Shown here: positions 60,418 to 64,000 of the stretch, in pieces | How the letters are laid out: each line of letters opens with the position of its first letter | How positions within the stretch are numbered: the first letter of the stretch is position 1 | Assembly: GCF_030733685.1 (NCBI RefSeq) | Contig: NZ_JASHIM010000012.1 | Span: 56,541-120,540, forward strand | Source: Roseovarius sp. MMSF_3281 | GTDB taxonomy: Bacteria > Pseudomonadota > Alphaproteobacteria > Rhodobacterales > Rhodobacteraceae | Direction: 5' to 3' | DNA length: 64,000 nucleotides | Position numbers and translations under genes: made by a program | The notes under the pieces: generated by a model | What the model was told of the DNA's origin: nothing | What the model saw: only the letters and a program-made list of their open reading frames with translations | The model's database searches: none

Positions 60418-60870
60418 TCAGTTGGACTTGCGGCCCGGTACGAAGGGCAGGGGGGCCACCGGCACGCCGTCTTCGATCAGTTTGCGGGCCTCTTCGGGCT
60501 TGGCCTCGCCGTAAATCGCACGTTCAGGGGAAAGGCCATCATGGATATCGCGGGCCTCGCTGACGAAATTCATGCCCACGTAATCGGCATTTTCCTCGAC
60601 CTTGCGGCGCAGCTCGGCCATGGCCTGTTCGGCGGCGGTGGCCGGGGTGCTTAGCGGGCCGGGGGTGGCCCTGCCCCGGTCGTCGGGCGACGTGGCGTTC
60701 TTGCGGCTGGCCTGTACGCGCGGGGCCATCATGGCCTTTTCCACTTGGGTTGAGCCGCATTCAGTGCAGGACACCATGCCCGCCGCCTGCAGTTTGTCGA
60801 AGGCCTCGGAGGATTGGAACCAACTGTCGAAGCGGTGATCCTTGTCACATTTCAAAGTGAAGTGAATCAT
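60418..60870 (-). CDS. DUF1178 protein
   Basis: A 150-residue protein of the DUF1178 family: MIHFTLKCDKDHRFDSWFQSSEAFDKLQAAGMVSCTECGST at the N-terminus, with four cysteines/histidines suggesting a zinc ribbon, and GMNFVSEARDIHDGLSPERAIYGEA at the C-terminus. Widespread in alphaproteobacteria; function unknown. Confidence 0.9.
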   Translation of the reverse strand: MIHFTLKCDKDHRFDSWFQSSEAFDKLQAAGMVSCTECGSTQVEKAMMAPRVQASRKNATSPDDRGRATPGPLSTPATAAEQAMAELRRKVEENADYVGMNFVSEARDIHDGLSPERAIYGEAKPEEARKLIEDGVPVAPLPFVPGRKSN

Positions 60871-60935
60871 CTGTCATCCCGGAAAACACGTTGGTCGATA
60901 ATTATGCCTTTATCGCCCCAGATCAAGCACAGGGT

Positions 60936-61418
60936 TCAGCGTTTGCGCCCCAAGAGGCGGGGGTCGAAGTTGCGCAGGATTTGCGCCAGTTCGGGTTCCG
61001 ACACCCGGTCGGCGGCCTTTTTCGGCCGCATCCATTTGCGTTTGCGCTGCCCCGCCTCGGGAAAATCCGTGGCCAGGGATTTGACCTTGACCGGATAGAC
61101 AAGCGCCACGCAGGGCAGGAATTGTTTCGCCCCCATGATCTTGCGATAGGAATAGAGCCCGAGGCAGATATCAACGGGTTTGCCGATCACGCCAGCCTCT
61201 TCCCAGGCTTCGGTCATCGCGCTTTGGGCAGGGGTCTTGCCATCCATCGGCCAGCCCTTGGGAATGATCCAGCGCCGCGAGGCGCGGCTGGTGATCAGGA
61301 GAATCTCGGGTTTGCCTTTGCTCATCCGATAGCAAAGCGCGGCAAATTGCGTGCGCACGTCACTTTTATGTTGTGTACGCAAAGAGATAGGCAACTGTTT
61401 AATCGTATGAAGCGTCAT
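60936..61418 (-). CDS. NUDIX hydrolase
   Basis: A 160-residue NUDIX protein: IIPKGWPMDGKTPAQSAMTEAWEEAGVIG carries the box with Thr where Arg is usual (REXXEE becomes TEAWEE). The metal-binding glutamates are kept. This resembles the diphosphoinositol-polyphosphate-type NUDIX group. Substrate unknown. Confidence 0.85.
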   Translation of the reverse strand: MTLHTIKQLPISLRTQHKSDVRTQFAALCYRMSKGKPEILLITSRASRRWIIPKGWPMDGKTPAQSAMTEAWEEAGVIGKPVDICLGLYSYRKIMGAKQFLPCVALVYPVKVKSLATDFPEAGQRKRKWMRPKKAADRVSEPELAQILRNFDPRLLGRKR

Positions 61419-61528
61419 GCCGGGCCTTTCCCTTGCGCTTCGCTGCTCGGATACGGGCCAATTGTACTAGATATCGTATATCGGCGCCAGAATTATCGCG
61501 GAAAATTAACCGACTAAAAGAATCGGAA

Positions 61529-61557
61529 TTGACAAATCTGACTGAAAGAGTCATGAA
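61529..61557 (+). promoter_or_regulatory. hemP operon promoter with inverted repeat in the spacer
   Basis: Perfect -35 TTGACA at 61529-61534. Between it and the weak -10 region lies the inverted repeat TGACT-GAAAG-AGTCA (61539-61553). A repressor binding there would block the promoter; for an iron-uptake operon an iron-responsive regulator is plausible but not proven. Confidence 0.5.
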
Positions 61558-61626
61558 ATGGGCAATTGCCTAGCCAAACCCAACGGTAAGCCCGGCGCAG
61601 CCTGCGACAGCAACGGGAGAGAGCCG

Positions 61627-61764
61627 ATGAAACAGCAGACCCATTCGCCCACCCTAGGGATTCCAGCCTTGCGCGAGGATATCTTGCAGGAGGCCATGGC
61701 CGGGCACTGGCCCGGCGAGGTGTGGCTTGAAAAATTCCTTGACCGGATGGAGACGCGGCGATGA
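61627..61764 (+). CDS. Small hypothetical protein upstream of hemP
   Basis: A 45-residue open frame (MKQQTHSPTLGIPALREDILQEAMAGHWPGEVWLEKFLDRMETRR in content, with a good GGGAGAGAG ribosome binding site). Its stop overlaps the hemP start (ATGA), so it belongs to the hemP operon. No family recognised; function unknown. A longer frame from 61558 is open but lacks a ribosome binding site. Confidence 0.65.
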   Translation: MKQQTHSPTLGIPALREDILQEAMAGHWPGEVWLEKFLDRMETRR

Positions 61765-61925
61765 TCCGGGCCCAAAGCAAAGCCGAACCCGAACTGCGCC
61801 CCGATCCCAAGTGTCATGACGCACGCAGCCTGACCATGGGTGGGTCGACCGCGACCATCGTTCTGGATGGCAAGCTTTACACCCTTCGGATCACGCGGGC
61901 GGGCAAGTTGATCCTGACAAAGTGA
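61761..61925 (+). CDS. hemP: Hemin uptake protein HemP
   Basis: A 54-residue protein. The C-terminal part, with its DARSLTMGG start and TLRITRAGKLILTK end, is the HemP/HmuP signature. HemP proteins are iron-regulated and affect haem uptake gene expression or transport. It overlaps the stop of the preceding small gene by 4 nt. The Rhodobacterales arrangement places hemP beside iron uptake genes; here an iron(III) ABC permease follows 311 nt later. Confidence 0.88.
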   Translation: MIRAQSKAEPELRPDPKCHDARSLTMGGSTATIVLDGKLYTLRITRAGKLILTK

Positions 61926-62236
61926 TTGCATGGCGTGGCGATGGCCCTGGGCGGGCCGGCCGAGGGTCTTTCTGTATATCTTACGGATAGGGCAGGGATG
62001 AGTCCCGCGCATTGGCCAAGGTGCGGGGCGTGACCTTGGGGTCCAAGCCCTGCTTGCGGTGGCCCTGCGCGCCCCCGGGGCGGCGGCTCTGGATTGATCA
62101 AGGCATCGAGAGCCGCGCCAACCCGCGGCATGGCCCCTGCGCCGTTATGCCGTAGAGTTTTTGTCGGGAATGGCTGGAATGCCCGGGGCTTTTGTGGCAG
62201 CCATGGCAGGGAAATCCCTGTCGGTGGCGCCTTTTC
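61926..62236. other. Gap between hemP and the iron permease gene
   Basis: 311 GC-rich bases without a credible gene. Several weak hairpins are present; no clear promoter or operator was recognised. It should contain the promoter of the permease gene if it is not read from hemP. Confidence 0.5.
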
Positions 62237-63904
62237 ATGTCTGAACGTCTTTTACATCGCTTGGCCTGGATCGTGGTGATCCTTTGCGTCGCGCCCATCG
62301 TGACGGCGGGCTTGGCCGCGCTTACGGGGGACTGGCAGACATGGACCGATGTGCTTGGCCCGGTCCTGCCGCGTTATGTGGGGGCGACCTTGGCCTTGGT
62401 GGCGATCGTGGGGGTCTCAACCGCCGTGGTGGGCAGTATCACCGCGTGGTTGGTCACGGTGTACCGCTTTCCCGGTGTGCGGCTGTTGGAGGTGGCGCTG
62501 GCGCTGCCCTTGGCCTTTCCGGCCTATGTTCTGGCCTATGCCTATACCCATCTGCTGGATCATCCCGGCCCGGTGCAGACACTGTTGCGCGAGGTGACGG
62601 GATGGGGGCCGCGCGACTACTGGTTTCCCGAAATCCGCAGCCTTGGCGGTGCGGCCCTGATGCTGACCATCGTGCTTTATCCTTACGTTTACTTGTTGGC
62701 GCGGGCCTCGTTCAAACAGCAATCCTCGAACGCCTTCCTGGTGGCGCGGACGCTGGGGCGCTCGCCCATTCGGGCGTTCTGGCGGGTGGCCCTGCCCATG
62801 GCGCGGCCGGCGATTGCCGGTGGCGCGCTTTTGGCGGTGATGGAGACCATCGCCGATTATGGCACGGTGGCGTTCTTCAACGTGCAGACCTTTGCCACGG
62901 GCATCTATCAGGCGTGGTTTTCCATGGGGGATCGGGGGGCCGCGGCACAGCTTTCCCTGTGCCTGCTCAGTTTCGCGCTGCTGCTGGCGGGGTTGGAGCG
63001 CGCCCAGCGGGGCAGCGCGCGCACCGCCGGGCGCGGTGCGCGGTTCGAGACCATGGAAAAACCCCGGCTGAGCGGCGCCAAGGGGTGGCTGGCGATGGTG
63101 ATCTGCCTGCTGCCGGTGCTCTTGGGCTTTGTGATCCCGGTGGTGATGCTGGGGGTCATGGCCTTCGGCTCGGGGCAAAGCCTGTTGTCGGCCCGCTACC
63201 TGGGGTTCATGCAAAACTCGGTCACCGTGGCGGCGGTGGCGGCGGTGCTGACCATGGTGGGCGCGGTGCTGATCGGTTTCCGGGCGCGCACCAACCCGGG
63301 GCGGCGTTCCAAGGGCATGGTGATCGCCGCGGGGCTTGGCTATGCGGTGCCGGGCGGCGTGATCGCGGTGGGGTTGATGGTGCCGATGGCGGCGCTGGAC
63401 AACCTGATTGACGATATCATGGAGGCCACCTTCGGGATCGACACGGGGCTTTTGATCACCGGGTCGATCTGGCTGATGGTGGTGGCCTATATGGCGCGCT
63501 TCATGGCCGCCGCGCTCAATGCCTATGACAGCGGCATGGCGACCGTCCCGGCGCATTACGACGCGATTGGCCGGTCGCTGGGCCAGCCGGGGCCAAGCCT
63601 TCTGTGGCGGGTGCACCTGCCGGTGGCCAGGACCAGCGTGCTGACCGCCCTCCTGATCGTCTTTGTCGACGTGATGAAGGAACTGCCCGCCACCCTGATC
63701 CTGCATCCCTTCAACTTCCAGACGCTGGCGGTGCAGGCGCACAGGCTCGCCTCGGACGAGCGGCTGGCACAGGCGGCGGTGCCCTCGCTGGTGCTGGTGG
63801 GCTTCGGCCTCATCCCGGTGGCCCTGTTGTGCCGCACCCTGGGGCGTGACAACAGCACCGGACGGCGCAGCGCCAAGATCGGCAGGGCGATCCACGCGGG
63901 CTGA
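62237..63904 (+). CDS. Iron(III) ABC transporter permease (FbpB/AfuB-like)
   Basis: A 555-residue fused permease with two halves, each with about six spans. EAA-type loops are seen in VARTLGRSPIRAFWRVALPMARPAIAGG (first half) and AIGRSLGQPGPSLLWRVHLPVARTSVLTALL (second half). VDVMKELPATLILHPFNFQTLAV is typical of FbpB. It should import ferric iron with a binding protein and an ATPase not found in the window. ATG 62237. Its neighbour hemP supports an iron role. Confidence 0.9.
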   Translation: MSERLLHRLAWIVVILCVAPIVTAGLAALTGDWQTWTDVLGPVLPRYVGATLALVAIVGVSTAVVGSITAWLVTVYRFPGVRLLEVALALPLAFPAYVLAYAYTHLLDHPGPVQTLLREVTGWGPRDYWFPEIRSLGGAALMLTIVLYPYVYLLARASFKQQSSNAFLVARTLGRSPIRAFWRVALPMARPAIAGGALLAVMETIADYGTVAFFNVQTFATGIYQAWFSMGDRGAAAQLSLCLLSFALLLAGLERAQRGSARTAGRGARFETMEKPRLSGAKGWLAMVICLLPVLLGFVIPVVMLGVMAFGSGQSLLSARYLGFMQNSVTVAAVAAVLTMVGAVLIGFRARTNPGRRSKGMVIAAGLGYAVPGGVIAVGLMVPMAALDNLIDDIMEATFGIDTGLLITGSIWLMVVAYMARFMAAALNAYDSGMATVPAHYDAIGRSLGQPGPSLLWRVHLPVARTSVLTALLIVFVDVMKELPATLILHPFNFQTLAVQAHRLASDERLAQAAVPSLVLVGFGLIPVALLCRTLGRDNSTGRRSAKIGRAIHAG

Positions 63905-63910
63905 CCGCCC

Positions 63911-63931
63911 TTCTTCTTTTGGTAAATATCC
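63911..63931 (-). repeat. GGATATTT-type motif, copy 2
   Basis: TTCTTCTTTTGGTAAATATC on the plus strand, the reverse complement of GATATTTACCAAAAGAAGAA, similar to 28086-28110. It lies just past the permease stop. The rest of the window end (to 64000) shows no gene. Confidence 0.4.
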
Positions 63932-64000
63932 AGTCTGTCGCTGACGTGTAAGTATGTTTGCGGGCGGGAGCTCGTAAGTATCCGGATGCTCTGATTGCTC

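Noticed and set aside
61877..62131. An 84-codon minus-strand frame between hemP and the permease
   Set aside because: It overlaps hemP and is Pro/Arg-rich without a start signal or family match.

Overview
The window reads as a marine alphaproteobacterium of the Rhodobacterales (roseobacter group). It is GC-rich and densely coded. Family-level clues are the cysteine-type formate dehydrogenase with DUF3305/DUF3306 partners, a PhrB-type iron-sulfur photolyase, a PutA without DNA-binding domain beside an Lrp-type PutR, DUF3572, DUF983 and DUF2061 proteins, a non-pyrrolysine MttB, and HemP. The species cannot be named from the sequence. There is no rRNA, phage, plasmid or CRISPR; one tRNA-Leu is present.

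Layout. 1-12.6 kb: a respiratory formate dehydrogenase island. It has a cytochrome c 3' end, a polyferredoxin, DUF3305, DUF3306, a TorD chaperone, a mini Tat protein, FdhA, FdhB, FdhC, a WD40-cytochrome c fusion, a 45-residue membrane peptide and an NtrC-like regulator lacking GAFTGA. 12.7-18.3 kb: recO, leuA with a leucine attenuator leader, an SDR, an FeS photolyase and a TetR regulator. 18.4-22.5 kb: phnCDE1E2 phosphonate importer behind a four-repeat Pho-box-like array. 22.5-28 kb: a GFA protein, a rhomboid protease, putA/putR and tRNA-Leu(TAA). 28-38 kb: metG, an MFS exporter, YceI, an aldo/keto reductase, an XRE regulator, DUF2061, a fatty acid desaturase, an EamA transporter, a NUDIX protein and DUF983. 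38.3-40.3 kb: an EF-hand protein, an ECF sigma factor, a membrane protein and a periplasmic metal-sensor-like protein, resembling a CnrYXH signalling set. 40.3-46.8 kb: a PleD-like diguanylate cyclase, DUF3572, a HAD phosphatase, an EamA transporter, an MttB-family methyltransferase and argE. 47.2-55.2 kb: a large Ig-like adhesin with its complete type I secretion system. 55.3-64 kb: a SulP transporter, small housekeeping genes, the hemP operon and an iron(III) ABC permease.

Several intergenic repeat families stand out. Two MITE-like families (about 115 and 105 bp) share the end TAAAGCGT and are mostly flanked by TA, as expected of IS630/mariner-type mobilisation. In five of seven copies the terminal TA lies within the stop codon of the neighbouring gene. 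Other families are GTACGA modules, TTCGAA-centred palindromes, CCCGGG palindrome pairs and paired hairpins. The best regulatory finds are the leuA attenuator (a leader peptide with five consecutive Leu codons, possibly leaderless), the phn Pho-box-like array, and an inverted repeat in the hemP promoter spacer.
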